Below, one piece after another: positions 30,206 through 43,276 of a stretch of 64,000 bases of DNA. Position 1 is the stretch's first letter; the number at the start of each line of letters is the position of its first letter. This DNA comes from Panagrolaimus kolymaensis (Eukaryota > Nematoda > Chromadorea > Rhabditida > Panagrolaimidae), in assembly GCA_028622995.1 (NCBI GenBank), contig JAJQJQ010000009.1:1550001-1614000 (forward strand). The letters run 5' to 3'. The position numbers and the translations under genes were made by a program. The notes under the pieces are model-generated. The model was not told the DNA's origin. It ran no database searches and was given only the letters and a program-made list of their open reading frames with translations.

Positions 30206-33200
30206 CTAAGAACAATGAAAGGCAAAAAAAAATAAAAAATCAAACATCTAAAATGAAAAAATTATGGGTTAAATGAATTATTATTATTTTCTTAACATTT
30301 AACATTTAATATTTATTTAATGTTTTTTTTTGTATTTTCTCTAATAACTAACTACTAACAAAAAGTTGCCATATATTTATTTTTTTTTCCTTTGTTGCCT
30401 CTTTTTTCTACCGTAATTTTTGTTTTGCCTGAGAAAATAAAAAAAGAAAAAGTACAATTTTTAGCAACAATTTCTTTATTTTTTTTGTTTTGTGTGTCAA
30501 AAGAAAAGTACCGCCTTAATAAAATGAAAAAACCTATGTTTTCCCCACGGAAGACAATAAAAAGTTTTTTTGAATAATGAATTTCAATAGCACTGATTTG
30601 AGAGGGAAAAAAGTGCAAAAAAAATTTTGGAAACAAAGGCATTTTGTTGGACACTCACTCCAGGAGGTGGGTATTTTTTTCTTCTTGTAAGCGATCCTAA
30701 AATTTCTTTCCCTCGTCATAATTTTTTTTAGTACATAGATTCCTTTTTTAGTAACAGGTGCAGCTTTTGCTTTTGCTAATGCAGGTTTTTACAATGGTCA
30801 ACTAATTAGGCTATTTCTGTTGCAACTATTGAAAATTATTTTTTTGTATACATGTATGCTTCTTGAAAAAATATACTCATTTTCTTTTTAAATTTATGAT
30901 CTCTCAGGCTAAGTATAAAAATATGAAAATGAATAAAATGTTGCATTTATTGTTTTTATAATAAATATAAAATTGAAAAGGCTTTCATTGTATTTTTTTG
31001 TGTTAGTTGGTTGTATTGATGAGAAATAGTAGAATATGAATACAAGGGAAAATGATATAAAAAAAAGAAACAAGAAACGGTTAGTCACAAGCAAGCAAGT
31101 AAATGAATACTTGGAATTTGCAAATTGACTTGAGTGAAAAATAGCAATCATAACAATGCGAAATGAAAACAATTTTTAGTTAGAACTAGGGGTTTGTTAA
31201 TATTGAAAAAAAGAATTTACAAAAGACTACCGTAGCCAAAAACTTGAAACTCGAAAAAAATTTACTTCATTAAAATTATTTTTCCTTAATTAAAAAAATA
31301 AACTTCCTTCACAAGTTTATAATTATTATCGTGGTAAAACTTTAAGTAACATCTTTTTGGAATCAGAACAGAAGAATTAAGCTACAATGCGCCTTTACCT
31401 ATCTCCTAAATACAAACATGCGAAACTCTTGGTCGAAACTACTTAACCTTTATAGCCCAAATTCATCAACTCTAGTAGCCCTATTACAATATTTCTTCTT
31501 TCTTTTCTTTTTTAAGCCTCAAACCTTTATATTTTACGATATTTTTTTCTTCCAAAATAAATTTTATGCGCAAATAATACCCGCATTATTTTGTAATTAA
31601 TAATCAAGCCAAGCCCTCTAAGCGCCATAGTTATTATTGGTCACTTTATTTTTATATTTTCCTTATATTTTTTTCATTGCTTTTTTATTGCAAAAATATA
31701 TACATATCTTCCTTCGTATCGTATACTCTCTCAATCGCTATCCTAAAATGGCAAAAAAAGGAACACTCAAGTACCATGACCACCAAAGACAGCTCTATTG
31801 GATAGTTCTACAACAACCAAAGCAAGAGGAGGAAGAAAAATAAAGTGCACGAATAAATAAATAAAATAATAAGTGCCAAAAAAGAAGAAGAAGAAGCAAA
31901 AACCTTGTATAACAAAGCTAATCAAAAAAAGAAAGATGCGCGAGAGAGAAAAAAAATTGAGGGAATAACAACAACATTCAAGCCTGGAAAAATAATAGAC
32001 AAATTTCAATAAAAAAAGGAAAAAATATGCCCTCAAAAAAAAGTGTTTTTGAACGGTCTTTCTTTGTCGGTTCGGTCGTGGTTGAACGGAAGAAGAAGGA
32101 AACGAAAGGAAACAACTAAAATAAACCACTTCATTGCGCAATCACCCATCCTTAGTTCTTTCATTTTATTTTTTTTTCCTTTCTTTTGCGTCTCTTTTTT
32201 TATGCTCCTTGCTGCCTGGTTTCTGCTGCTCCTTGTTTAAAAAATCAAATCGGACAACAAAACAACAAAAAATCTAATAGCAGCAGCAACAAATCAAAAA
32301 AAGGAGAAAAGAAAAGAATCCAAGGGAAAAAGAAATCTAACATAAAATTAAACGAAACAAAAAAACACGAAAACGACAGTTTAAAAAAATTAAGTTTGAA
32401 AAATTGCAACTTTTTTTCGATTGAATGAAAAAAAAATATGTATCAAACAATAAAAAAAGAAAAAGTTTCATTTTTTTTCCCGCCTTTTTTTAGAAAATGC
32501 AAGCAAGCTTATGTTTAAATATTTGGGGTCATAAAAAAAGTTGTAAGCTTGAAAAAATTTAAATTTAAAATTTGAATTTTGAAAAGACTGAAAAAAAAGT
32601 TAGACAAATATTTAATTTTCGAAACGGTCAAATTTTAAAAGATTGAAAAGAAAAGGAATAAAACTATTAAATTTTTTTGTTTTGTGATTCAAAAAGTGTT
32701 GGGTCAAAAAAATGAAAAAGAATAAATGTTTAGCAATAAAAAAATAAAATAAATTCATGTTTGACTTTTCGAATTTTAAAAATTTAAAGAAAAAAGAGGC
32801 ACGCCTTTAATTGTTTTGAAAAATTTTAAATTTTAGAAAAATTCTTTTCAACAAGCTTTTGACCAACCAATTGAATAAACAATAATAATAAAATAAAATT
32901 TTTACAAAAAAAAATCATAAAAAAAGCATGCAAAAATAAAAATAAAATGTCAAAAATCAAAAAAACCATCATTAAAATCAAATTCAAAAGCAAAAGCAAA
33001 CGAGTAAGCAGCATAAACCAAAAAAAATAATACACGCAAGGCACACGCGTGGCGGCGGTTATTGCCTCACATATTTTTAAAACGACGGTGACCACCGGCT
33101 TCCTTGTTTGTTTGTTGTAAATGTATCCATTCCCCATCATTCTCGGTTTTAGTCATAAAAATAAAATAATAATACAAAAAAAAAAAAGAAGAAGAAACCG

Positions 33201-35652
33201 ATCAAATAAAGGGTCATCATCGCTTTGAAAAGAAAAAAAAGAAACAAGAAAAATAATAAAATAAAAATGAGAGAAACATGGTTAATACCGAGCGAGTCAC
33301 AGGTGTTACAGCTGAAATGATATAAAGCTTGCTTACTACTACTGTTTGCTGGTGGTGACCATCGGTCAACAGCCACAAGCTAGCATAAATGGATAGAAAA
33401 ATAATAAATAATAATAAAATTGAAAAGGTTGATTCTTTTTTCAAGTAACAAAAATTTTTTAATTTTTATACAAAAAAATATAAAATAAAAATCAAATAGG
33501 TTTTTTACGTCACAATTTATATTTGAAATGAAAAAAGGCTAAAGGGGCAAAAACAAATATAAATCATACATAAAATATAATTTTTTTGAGAGAAACAAAA
33601 AAATAAAAATAAAAGGGAGATGAAGTATATCAAAAGGGAATGGAAAAAAAATTAAAAAGTTTGGGGACTTCACCTTTCATTTGCTTCATCAAAGATGTTA
33701 GAAGAAAAAAAGCATACATAAAAATAAAAATCTGTTTCAGAGAAAGCTGTTGTTGTTGAATGACACAACCAACACGCCTAAAAATGTATAGAGATTTCAA
33801 TTTTCTTTCTTTTTTTTAAGAAAAAACTTGGACGACATTGAACCGGTCTCTCCCCATGATCATCATCCATCTCCCTCAAAATTCGCTATTCGCTGCTTTA
33901 TCTTTTCGATTTTTCCATTTACCTTTCATTTTTTTTGCAGAAAATGAAAATCAAAGAAGAAGATGTCGTCGAATGTCTTTTTTATTTTTCTATGTATCTG
34001 AAGAAAAAAATTGCAAGTGTTGCGTAACCAAACAACAACACAAAAGAAGCTTTTTTAGCCGCCTCGATGATCACCAATGCCCTTAGGGGATAAACGATGA
34101 AAAAAAAAAATGAAAAAAAGTGGCTTATTATTATTGCACTCTAAGGATGAATGCATGCGGTGTTAGAAAGTGAAATCGTGAAATCCCTTCCATCCATCCA
34201 TTTCCTTTTCACTTTTTTCCCTTTTCAATTAATTATTACATAACAACAAAAAAACTTGTTATAAATCTTAAAAACAAGAATCGAAAGTTTTAAGTTTTTT
34301 TATTCAAAAAACTAAACAATCCAATAAAGTGTTTAAAATTTGATTGTCGTCGTCATTCACAAAAAATTGACTAAAATTAAAATAATAGTTGTAAATTGTC
34401 TTAAAATAGAAAAAAAAGGACAGCGGAAAAAAATGGGAAAAGGTACATATATTTTTGCTGATAACAACAACCAAAAATATGACAGTGGACTTTTTCGTTA
34501 GCATGCATGGTCAAGACAAAACAAATAAAAAAAAGTTTAGGGTAGTGATGGTGGTGGACAATGGTCAGTCATACACGTATACATTCTTTCTTTTTTTGCT
34601 GTTAACCAAATAATGTTTGATTTGATTATTTTTTTGTTGTTGCTCTCACATGATTGTAAAATGTACGACAATGATTTGAGGAAAAAAATAAAAGAAAAAG
34701 AATAAAATGAATAAAAACATCATCATCGATAGCTATTTTGATTTTAGAAGGTTGAAAATAAAAAAATCATAAAAATGCAATGTCAAAATAAAATACAATA
34801 ATTTCAAACACAAAAGGTTTAAATGTTTGATAAATTTCTATCCAAATATTCTCCTTTTACATATTTTATAATTTATTCAAAATTCAGAAATAAAGATCTA
34901 AAAAATAAAATTTACATCTCCTTTTTTGTTATTTATTATTTTTGTATATTTTTGTTATTAGATTGTCAAAAAAATTCGATCCGATCCAGTAAACCTTTAT
35001 AATGCATAAAAATTTTTTCTTTGGTTCTCTGACGGACAACTTCAATTCAAGCTGTTTAACTTTTTATAAATTTGTGGATAAAAATCTCGATCACTTCCGG
35101 TTTTTTTTCTGAATTCGATCCAAAAAGAGATCAGATTAGTTTTTGCATCTTGTTAATTCAATAAAACTTTTATAAAATATTAAATAAGTCATAAGGCCTG
35201 AAAAAATAGAAAAAGTAATTGCAAAATCAAAATGATTAAAATACCATAAAATAAAGTTATATTTATGTAATAATGAATTCCCAATTTTGTTTTATGCATT
35301 TTTGTAATAACATTTATTTACTGCTATCGGCATTCTGTATCAAAGCAAATTAATTCCAACCAGCTTCATCAAATCCTCTTTCGAACATTTTATTTTTGCC
35401 ACGAAAACCTCCTTCTCTCTTTCTTTCCTCTCTCTTATTTTTGCGAGCAGCTAACAAAACTTTTGTTTTATTGTAAAAAGTTTTTGCTCGACTTTGGCAT
35501 TTTTACTTTTTTCTTTTATTCCTTCTCCTTCCAACTTTATTTTTTACCCAGTTTACGCGATCTGTTTCATTTTCATCGTCCACGAGCATTTAATTATTTT
35601 ATCTTTTTGTTTTAGATAACTTACGTAACATAACCTTTTCTTGTTTTTAACC

Positions 35653-36162
35653 ATGGCTGGAAAGAAACCAGGTGTCGCGCAAAAGAAAGTTGTTATTCCA
35701 GTTGGTCCTAAACCTGCAAAAACTGCTTATATGTTTTGGAAGGATGAGAATATGCACATTTATGAAAAACCATATATAGCTCTCAATGCATGTCGCAAGC
35801 TGAATATTAAATCAAAAACTCCTTGGAATCAAATGGCTCGTGAAGATAAAGAACGTTTCAATCTTGAAATGATGGAATTCAAATAGCGAAATACAGTTTC
35901 TGCCGCCGCCGCCGCCAATGTCAACGATAAACCACAACGAAATGAAACACCATCGAAAGCTGCTCCTATTTCACATCAAATTTCTCGGGTTGCTTAAATC
36001 AAATCTAATGTTCAAATTGAAGAATCAAAGCCTGTTGATGAAATGCCTATGATTGAAAAGTTGAAATTAGAAGATGCAAAAGAAAAAGAAGAAAATCAGC
36101 AAACAGACGAAACTTTCAAATCAGTACTTGGTGTTGCTTTTCGATATATATATATATTTTAG
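35653..36162 (+). pseudogene. Intronless HMG-box ORF with two in-frame stops
   Basis: Starts ACCATGG at 35653. The first 77 codons encode a basic HMG-box-like protein (PKPAKTAYMFWKDENM ... TPWNQMAREDKERFNLEM). A TAG follows at 35884-35886, but the same frame continues open through an Ala run (five GCC codons), meets TAA at 35995-35997, and continues with an acidic Lys/Glu tail to TAG at 36160-36162. Two stops in one otherwise coding-like frame, with no introns among intron-rich neighbours, suggests a processed or decaying copy. A TTTTGTTTTAG acceptor at about 35614 could supply a spliced leader, so a functional short protein or stop readthrough is not excluded. Confidence 0.6.
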
Positions 36163-37541
36163 GATGAATATTCTTTTTTTTTTTTTTTGCGATCTTAGGC
36201 AAGCTTTTTTGCTTTATGCTTTTTGTTTCGTTTTTGTTGTTATATATTTTATTCTTTACTTATATCTTCTTTCTTTTTTTCATTCACTCACCTACCTACA
36301 TACATAAGAACAGGCGGCATTTTTTTTTCTTCTCAATATTTAATTTGATGTTGTCTTTTTTTTCTCATTCTTCTGCTTTCTTATTATATATTTTTGCATA
36401 TATTGTTGTTTAACTTTTTTCGCCGATGACTACAAATCTCTCGCCGTTTTTTTTTACACAAATTTTAATTTTAATTTTCATGTTTACTTTTTTAATCAAA
36501 GTTTTGTTGTTTTCTTTCGTTTAAAAAAATTTGATTGGTTTTTGGGCTCGGATCTTTTTTTTTCACTTTTTGTTGGGCTTAAAGGGTTTTGTTTGTTTGA
36601 AGACCGCTTTAAATTTAAAATGAAAAAAGAATAGAAAAGAAAGAAATTATCAAAACGCCATATGCGTGGTATTTCCCTTTCTCTCTTCATTTTTTCATTT
36701 CTCTCCAATTTTTTTTGCCAAAATCATTTTTTCTTTCTTTCTTCTTTTTTTCTTCATATTGCTTTCAATTTTTTTCTTAAAATTTATTTATTGTTTGGAA
36801 AGAAAAGTTCCCAAAAAATTTGAATGGCAGCCAATAGAAAAATAGGAAATGTCATTCAAACCTTTTACTTTTTTTTCGTGTTTTTTGTTACCTTTAAAAG
36901 TCAGTCGACAGTGGTTTTTTGATTCATTCTTTTTCCATGCTTGCTTCCATTTTTTTTGCGCATGTTTGCTTCTATTTTTTTGGTTTCACTTATTTTCAGT
37001 AGTCTAGGAAAATATTTAAGAAACAAACATTTTAGCTGCAATAAATCTTATTAACAATTAATGAATTTGAGAATGAGATGCGCAGCATTTATTTATCCCA
37101 TATTTTTAACTGGAGCAGCTCTCCGGAAGCATAGCGGCCATCTTTTTATTGTCCCCCACTTTCCTTTCTTTTTTAAGCCCATTCTTTTCATATATTTTTT
37201 TTTATTCAAAAAATTCAAATTAATGTAAGCTCTTTTTTTGGTTGAGTCACAGAGGTCCTTATTAAAGAAGTAAATCTCTTTTTTTCTTAAGCATGCATGT
37301 TTGTTTATTGGTTATTGAAACCAAAACCGCATCAATTTTCTTTTCTTTTTTTCTGGCAAAAAAAAAAGCGAAAAAAAAGCAAAGGCATTTTTGTCATGTT
37401 TCTATTGATTCTCCGTTTTCCTCCTTTTTAATGTCTTTGGTTTGGGTTTTTTCTTTCTTGTTCCAAGACTTTTTTTCTAGTAGAAAAAAACATTTCATTT
37501 TTTCTCTCATAAAAACCCATAAATGCTTTCTTTGCTTCTAG
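36163..37541. other. Intergenic, T-rich
   Basis: About 1.4 kb with long T runs. It ends in TGCTTCTAG directly before the ATG of the next gene, a plausible trans-splice acceptor. A plus-strand ORF at 37293-37541 has no family features and ends against that acceptor. Nothing else seen. Confidence 0.5.
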
Positions 37542-40500
37542 ATGATCTCAATGAAAAGGGCAATATCACCATTTTTGCTGCTCTTCATTTTTATAATTTT
37601 TGTATCCCCGTCGAATGCCGAAGAAACCAAAGTTGGAAATAGTAATGCCAAAGGACAAAATTTAATTTTACTTTTAATTGATGGTTATGGCGCTGAATTA
37701 TTTAATCGAACAAATGCTGGAATAAGAGTGGGCGCAGAAACTTTATTAACGAATGGAGTTCATGCAAAATTCTTGCAACCTGTTTTTCCTACTCAAAGTT
37801 ATCCTAATTGGTATTCACTTTCAACAGGTAATTATTACATATTTTTATTTTTCATTGAGTCTCGAAAAGAAATTTTTAAACTTCCTTTTTTCTCAAAAAG
37901 AAGTGTTGATCGAAAGTAACTTAAATTTTTCATTTTTGACACTTTAATTTTCAACATTTTTATTACTCTTTTTTTTATTGCTTGTTGTTGATCCCATTAT
38001 CTTCAAAAGCAAGCAGCGAATGTAATTACTTTGTCGTCGACGAAACAAAGCTTTCTTTAATTTTTTTTCTTTTGTTTGAAAACTTTTATTCCGTCTGTCA
38101 CCAATATTTTTTAGTTTAAACTTTAAAGACTTTAACTCCCAAATATTTCATTTTTAAAATCATAAAAGAATGAAAGATTGCGATTTGGCAATTTGCCTCT
38201 TTAAATTTTTTTTTATTTCAAAAGAATAATATGCATACTTATTTTCAACCAAAGAGCCCCATAAACTTTTCTTTCCTCTTTTAAATAACTCTATTTTATG
38301 AAATGAAAAAGGAAAAATAAGTGTAATATTTCTTTCCAAACCACCACCCTCAATTTTCTTGCAATTTGGGTCAAATTGATTCAACACAAAATCATTTCAT
38401 CGAAAAATGAGTGGCTAAAACAGGGGTGTTTAGTAAGAAACCAAAGGAGAAAGAAGAAGCAAAAGAAGCAATTTATCATTTATTTTTGAGGCGGCGGCCT
38501 TGTCAAAATTAAAATTTCTGCGCCGCCGCAATCTTTTTTTTTGCTATTTTCATTGAAAAATAAAAAAACTAAACACAAAAAATGAAAACCACGAAAAAAA
38601 AAAAGATTCATAATTTTGATTTTTTTGATTTTTGTTTTTAGGTTTATATGTTGAAAATCATAATTTCACCAGCGATTATATGTATGATGAAGATCAAGAA
38701 ATATATTTTGAACGAGATGAAGGTGAAAATGATACCGATCCTTCATGGTGGAATAATTTACCCGATCCTTTATGGTATACTGTAGGCAAAGCATCCATTG
38801 ATGTTCATTGTTATTGGTTTGCAACGTGTCATGTAAGAAAAGAAAAAAAACAAATAATGAAATTTGAGACTTTTTTACTAAAAAAAATTGTTTTTATATT
38901 TTTATTTTTAGCGTGCCCATCGTGACATGGTCGTTCAAGTACCTAAACCTCGAAGGCATAATTTTAAAAATACTGATAATCTTGACATTTTTCCACATTT
39001 ACCAAGAATGATGAAACATATCAAAAAATATCAACCTTATCGCCAACAAGTAAGGATATTTTAAACAAAAAAAAAATTAAGTAAATTTATAGAATAAAAC
39101 TTTTAATAATAGAAAACTTAAAAAATTATTGCATAAAAATGGAGGAGCGACTTTCAAAAGTTTAAATTCAAAAATTTATTGATTTTGTTTATTAAATAAA
39201 TTTTCTTAAAATTTGCGTAACTAAAGAATTTATTGGAAAAATGTATAAATCGATTTTTCTAAAAATTAAAACTCATACTTTTTTAAAGATTTTATATTTT
39301 CTCATTAAAGTTAGTTAATGTTTTTTGTAATTTGATGAAGCAAGAAATTAATGTTATTCATAAAAATTTTAAATATTTTCTGACAAAAGAGAGTTCAAAA
39401 TTTTATCCTTAAAAAATCCTAGACAGCGAAGTTAAACAAAAGTCAACATTTCATTGTTTTCTAATCTTTGCATTTTAAACTTTGGCTTTATTCTTCATTT
39501 TGTAACCCAAATTTGATTTTAATTTTGCAAAAACAGCAAAGAAAATTTTATAAACAAATTTATTTTTCCCAAATTTTTTTAGCTTGTTTTACTTCGCTAC
39601 AATGGAGTTGCAAATGCTTTGAGAATGTTTGGTGAAGAAAATGATGCCATTAATGAAGCTCTTTCAAACGCAGATGTTTTGATTCGAAAAATTCAAGAAG
39701 AAATGGATTCCAATGAACTTCTTGATTCCACAAATTTGATTGTTCTTTCTGATCATGGATTAATGGAAATTTATGAGGATGAAAAATTTTATATTGAAGA
39801 TTGTTTATCAGATTTATCCAAAGTTAAACATGTCGTAAATTCCATGTCTTTGATGATGATCTATCCAGAAGAGGGAGAAGAAGATACAGTATTTTTTGAA
39901 CTTAAAGTTTGTGATCAATGGGCTCCCATGGGTGATTATGAAGCAGATGAAGTTCCATTGGTTAGTATTTATCGAAAGCGAGAAATCCCAGATCTTTATC
40001 ATTGGAAAAATTCAAGAAACATCGCTCCCATCGTTATTATTCCCAGAGCTGGAGCGGTTATATTAACTGTAAATTATTTCTTTTAAAAAAAATTTTTAAA
40101 CAAAAAAAGAGTCTAAAATTTGCATATTTTTAGAGACACATTAAAACCAACGAAATTAATGAAATTAATTCCAAAGATTATAAAATGCTTTCGGGTTGGG
40201 ATAATACTTATCCAGAAATGCATGGAATTTTTATGGCTAGAGGACCGGGTAAAATAATTATAAAAAAGTGAAGTTTTTATAGTAAATTTTTTTAGCTTTC
40301 AAAGCTGATCATAGTGTCCCATTCTTGGAAATTGTTGATGTTTATCAAGTAAGTATTTTCCACAAAATTCATTAATTTTCTTTTTCGCTTTGAGACTTTT
40401 TATTCTAAAAAGAAAAAATGCACCCAAAATAAATTTTTTTGCACGGCTCGAAAAAATACAAGTTTATGTTTTCATTTTCAGATTGTAATGAACATTCTTG

Positions 40501-40676
40501 GAGTGGAACCCGGCAAACATAATGGCACATGGGCGAATATTGAAGATATGCTTTCAGATGGATGGGAAACTCGAGTAGAAGATTCAAGCACCGGATTTTC
40601 ACAAAATCATCCCCAAACTTTGTCGTCCATTTTTATAAGTTTATTAATTAGTGCAATTATTTTACGATTCAATTAA
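37542..40676 (+). CDS. ENPP6-like ecto-phosphodiesterase with degenerate metal site
   Basis: Exons 37542-37827, 38642-38832, 38912-39049, 39583-40068, 40134-40248, 40296-40348, 40482-40676, all in phase, about 487 residues. A signal peptide (MKRAISPFLLLFIF...) and a hydrophobic C-terminal tail after a small-residue region predict a GPI-anchored surface protein, as in ENPP6 (choline-specific glycerophosphodiesterase). LLLIDGYGAELF keeps the first metal Asp. TQSYPNWYSLSTG gives a Ser nucleophile, as ENPP6 uses. SDHGL and EMHGIFMARGP keep other ligands. The ENPP motif with Asp and His (D..GH..G) is replaced by VANALRMFG at about 39610-39636, so both zinc-1 ligands (Asp to Ala, His to Arg by gapless alignment) are missing. 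Family firm; activity doubtful. The start could also be the ATG at 37551. Confidence 0.88.
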
Positions 40677-41559
40677 ATTTTTAGTAAAAACAAAATTTCA
40701 ATTTTTTTTATCTGATTTTTTCTTTAATTTTTGTTATTTTTGTACAATACAGATTTCTAATTGCCTTTTTTTCTTCTGTTTTTGCTATCGCCTGTTTTCA
40801 CCGGTGCTTTATCTTGCTTGAAAATTTCCTTTACTTTTCCATATTTCTCTAATTTTGTTAGTTTTATTTTTTAAAAATTTCCACTCCTGCCAAAATAAAT
40901 TTTTTATTTGCAAAAAAAAAAACTATCTTCTTTTTCTTTTTGATTGATTCACCTATATTTTTTAATTTTGATTTAAATTTTACTTTTCATTTTACAAACA
41001 TCGTTTTTTTTTATCAGTCACGCATATTTTTTCTTCTTCTGTTTGTTAATTCGTTTTCCCTTATTTTTGTTTCAAAGAACTGAATAAATTTTCTTCTTCC
41101 TATTCTTCCATTTTTCTTTTTTTAATCTTCTTGTCGTAACGCAAATTTCGCTCTCTTGTTGGTGGTGGTCTGCGGAAAAAAAAATGGAGAAGAGAATATG
41201 ATCTTCTCTTTTTTTTTCTTACGTTGTCGATCTAACAAGAAAAATATATAATCATTAAAAATGAAGAAGAGATAAACTAAATGGGACGAACAACATTTCC
41301 ATCAGTTCATCATCGAGATCTTCTTACATATATATTCGTACACCACAAATTTGACCTAATTGAATCGAATTAATGATGCGTCGTCGTCGATTGCGGCGGC
41401 GGCGTAATGGATCCTGAAACACTTCGATGACGATATAGAGAAAAAAAAAGGAAAGAAAGAAATAATATTACCGGTTGCTGTGTGTATATGTTTGATTGAC
41501 TGACAATATCGATATTAAAATTTTTTATTCAATCTTAAAAAAAATATTTTTTTTTTACA
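40677..41559. other. Intergenic
   Basis: T-rich, with a GC-rich trinucleotide patch (CGTCGT then GCGGCGGCGG) at about 41378-41405 and TGTGTGTAT near 41480. Presumably the 3' UTR of the ENPP gene and the promoter of the lustrin-type gene. No ORF of note. Confidence 0.5.
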
Positions 41560-43176
41560 ATGAAATTTGTTTTTCTTGTTTTTTTCTTGTCAATTTTTTA
41601 TTTAAATTTTATTAAAGCTGGTAAGCTTATACTAAAAATTTGCCTTAGAAATTTCCTAACTTTTTCTTTTTTGAAGATCGACAATTTATTTGTCCAAATA
41701 ATGGTAATCCTAAATTAGACGACAAAGGTGCTCCCGTTCAATGTTTGCCCGGTCAAGCTTCGGATGTAGTTTGTGGGAGAGGCTTTTCATGCTTTTTCTC
41801 TGGTTTTAATTATCAATGTTGCCCCACAGCTGAAGAAGATTATGATGAACAAATTGGAACCGTTGAATGTCCAGCTGGATCTTTAAGTATTTTAGATTCC
41901 ACTGGAAATCTTCTTCGATGCAATCCAAGAACTGGCAGTTGCCCAAAAGTAAAAAAAATCTTTTCTTTAAAAAAAGTTTTCCAAAATTGGTATATTTTAG
42001 TCAAACATGTTTTGTTCAAGACAAAATCAACAAACAATATGTTGTGAAAGTTTATCAAAGCCTCCCAAAGCCACAGGGAAACCAGCAACCATTCCAACAA
42101 CTCGTCAAGCTTTTTCCACTACTCCATCTTCAAATAGCAGATCAGTTCATCCCATTAAGAAGTCATCTAAGGAACAACAAAGTATATTAGATTTAGAATG
42201 TCCAAAAAATGCTTTGACTGTACTCAGTGATGCTGGAGAACCATTCATTTGTAGCAGTGTAAAAAAATGTCCAAGTGTAAGTTTTTAGATTAAAAAAAGC
42301 TTGGTCTCTCTAATTTCTATTATTATTACCATAACTTTTAAGGATAACATGTATTGCCATCGAGTTGGATTACAATCAATTTGTTGTGAAAGCCTTCAAA
42401 CAGCTAAAAATGAATTGGATGATATTCCACCACCATCGACCACTAAAAAGCCCGAAGAAGATCCGAATGCTTTTAATCCACTCAAATATACTCCAGAAGA
42501 AGCGCTTCGAGTTGTGGATGAACTTGAAATTCAAAAAGATTTAGAACGAGCTATAGTTCATCAAACAACAACTCAACCTCGACGAACAACAACAGCACCA
42601 GTTAGAGCAACAACAAAGAGAATTACTAAACACAGAAATTATGTTGATAATGCCAAAACCCGACGAATTACTCTTGCACCATATATTTCACGAGAAAAAC
42701 CAAAACATATAGATGATATTGAAGCTCCTATTACTTCATTCCCAATTTCATCCGTTACAACTCAACCATTAACTCATCGACCAAATATTAAGGATAGTCA
42801 TGTACGAAGTCAACAACTTGCAAATGATGCAAGAGCATTTGGAATTCAAACAACTAATAATCATGAAACGAATGAAGGAGAAAATGCAGGAGATTTTGTG
42901 GAATATAAACCACATAATAGTGGAGGATATGCATTTTCAAGAAAGCTTGAAAAGATTAATGCTCGAGCTGAAAATCCTAATCAAAAAGCTTTGGCTCAAC
43001 AATTTTTGGTTGAACAAATTAGACAAGGATGGCCATATAATGAAAAGTTTTATCGACCAGAAAGTAAGTCACCAAGCAGCTAACAAATGCATAAAATCTA
43101 ATAAACATCACTTTCAGCAACAGCTGTACTTAAACGAGGTAGCAGAACAGAAGCCGTTATTCATTTCCCTAATTAA
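41560..43176 (+). CDS. Secreted lustrin-type cysteine-rich repeat protein
   Basis: Exons 41560-41620, 41677-41948, 42001-42276, 42343-43063, 43118-43176 join in phase to 462 residues. The signal peptide is MKFVFLVFFLSIFYLNFIKA. Three lustrin/EB-like cysteine-rich repeats follow (ICPNNGNP...QCCP; ECPAGS...ICCE; ECPKNA...ICCE), and exon borders fall inside repeats 2 and 3 just before S/DNMxC. The C-terminal half is a Thr-rich, low-complexity linker (TTTQPRRTTTAPVRATTKR), then a conserved-looking segment (NPNQKALAQQFLVEQIRQGW). Such proteins are typical nematode extracellular or cuticle components; no enzyme site is seen. It ends tail-to-tail with mrpl-17, 100 bases away. Confidence 0.85.
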
Positions 43177-43276
43177 TACAAAAAGTATAAATAATAATAA
43201 TTGTTTTATTTTTGTTAAGCTAAATAAACTATTTATAACACAAAAAGAACATACAATGACAATAAAGGCTTTTATA

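Larger units (their letters stand above)
13060..35640. other. 22-kb region without an obvious gene, upstream of egl-13
   Basis: Dominated by A and T tracts with many chance ORFs rich in Phe, Lys and Leu, none with family signatures. Scattered GC-richer islands of 50-120 bases occur, for example near 14430-14510, 17810-17870, 20160-20350, 22570-22670, 25452-25570, 27141-27212, 28610-28710, 30152-30205, 33290-33360, 33821-33900 and 34540-34590. Some have splice-site borders and are listed separately. The simplest reading is long 5' introns plus regulatory DNA of egl-13, as is common around developmental transcription factors. It could also hold one or more poorly visible multi-exon genes. Confidence 0.5.

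Noticed and set aside
30134..30270. Plus-strand exon reading TTYLLPDDCHRHKK across the 30.2-kb island
   Set aside because: It has a good acceptor but the frame runs from the island into A-rich repeats before stopping, whereas the minus-strand exon matches the island borders exactly.
33287..33376. Apparent two-exon structure with donor GTAAGC and acceptor ATTTCAG on the minus strand
   Set aside because: The implied intron is only 25 bases, too short for this genome, and the frames on both sides are not protein-like.
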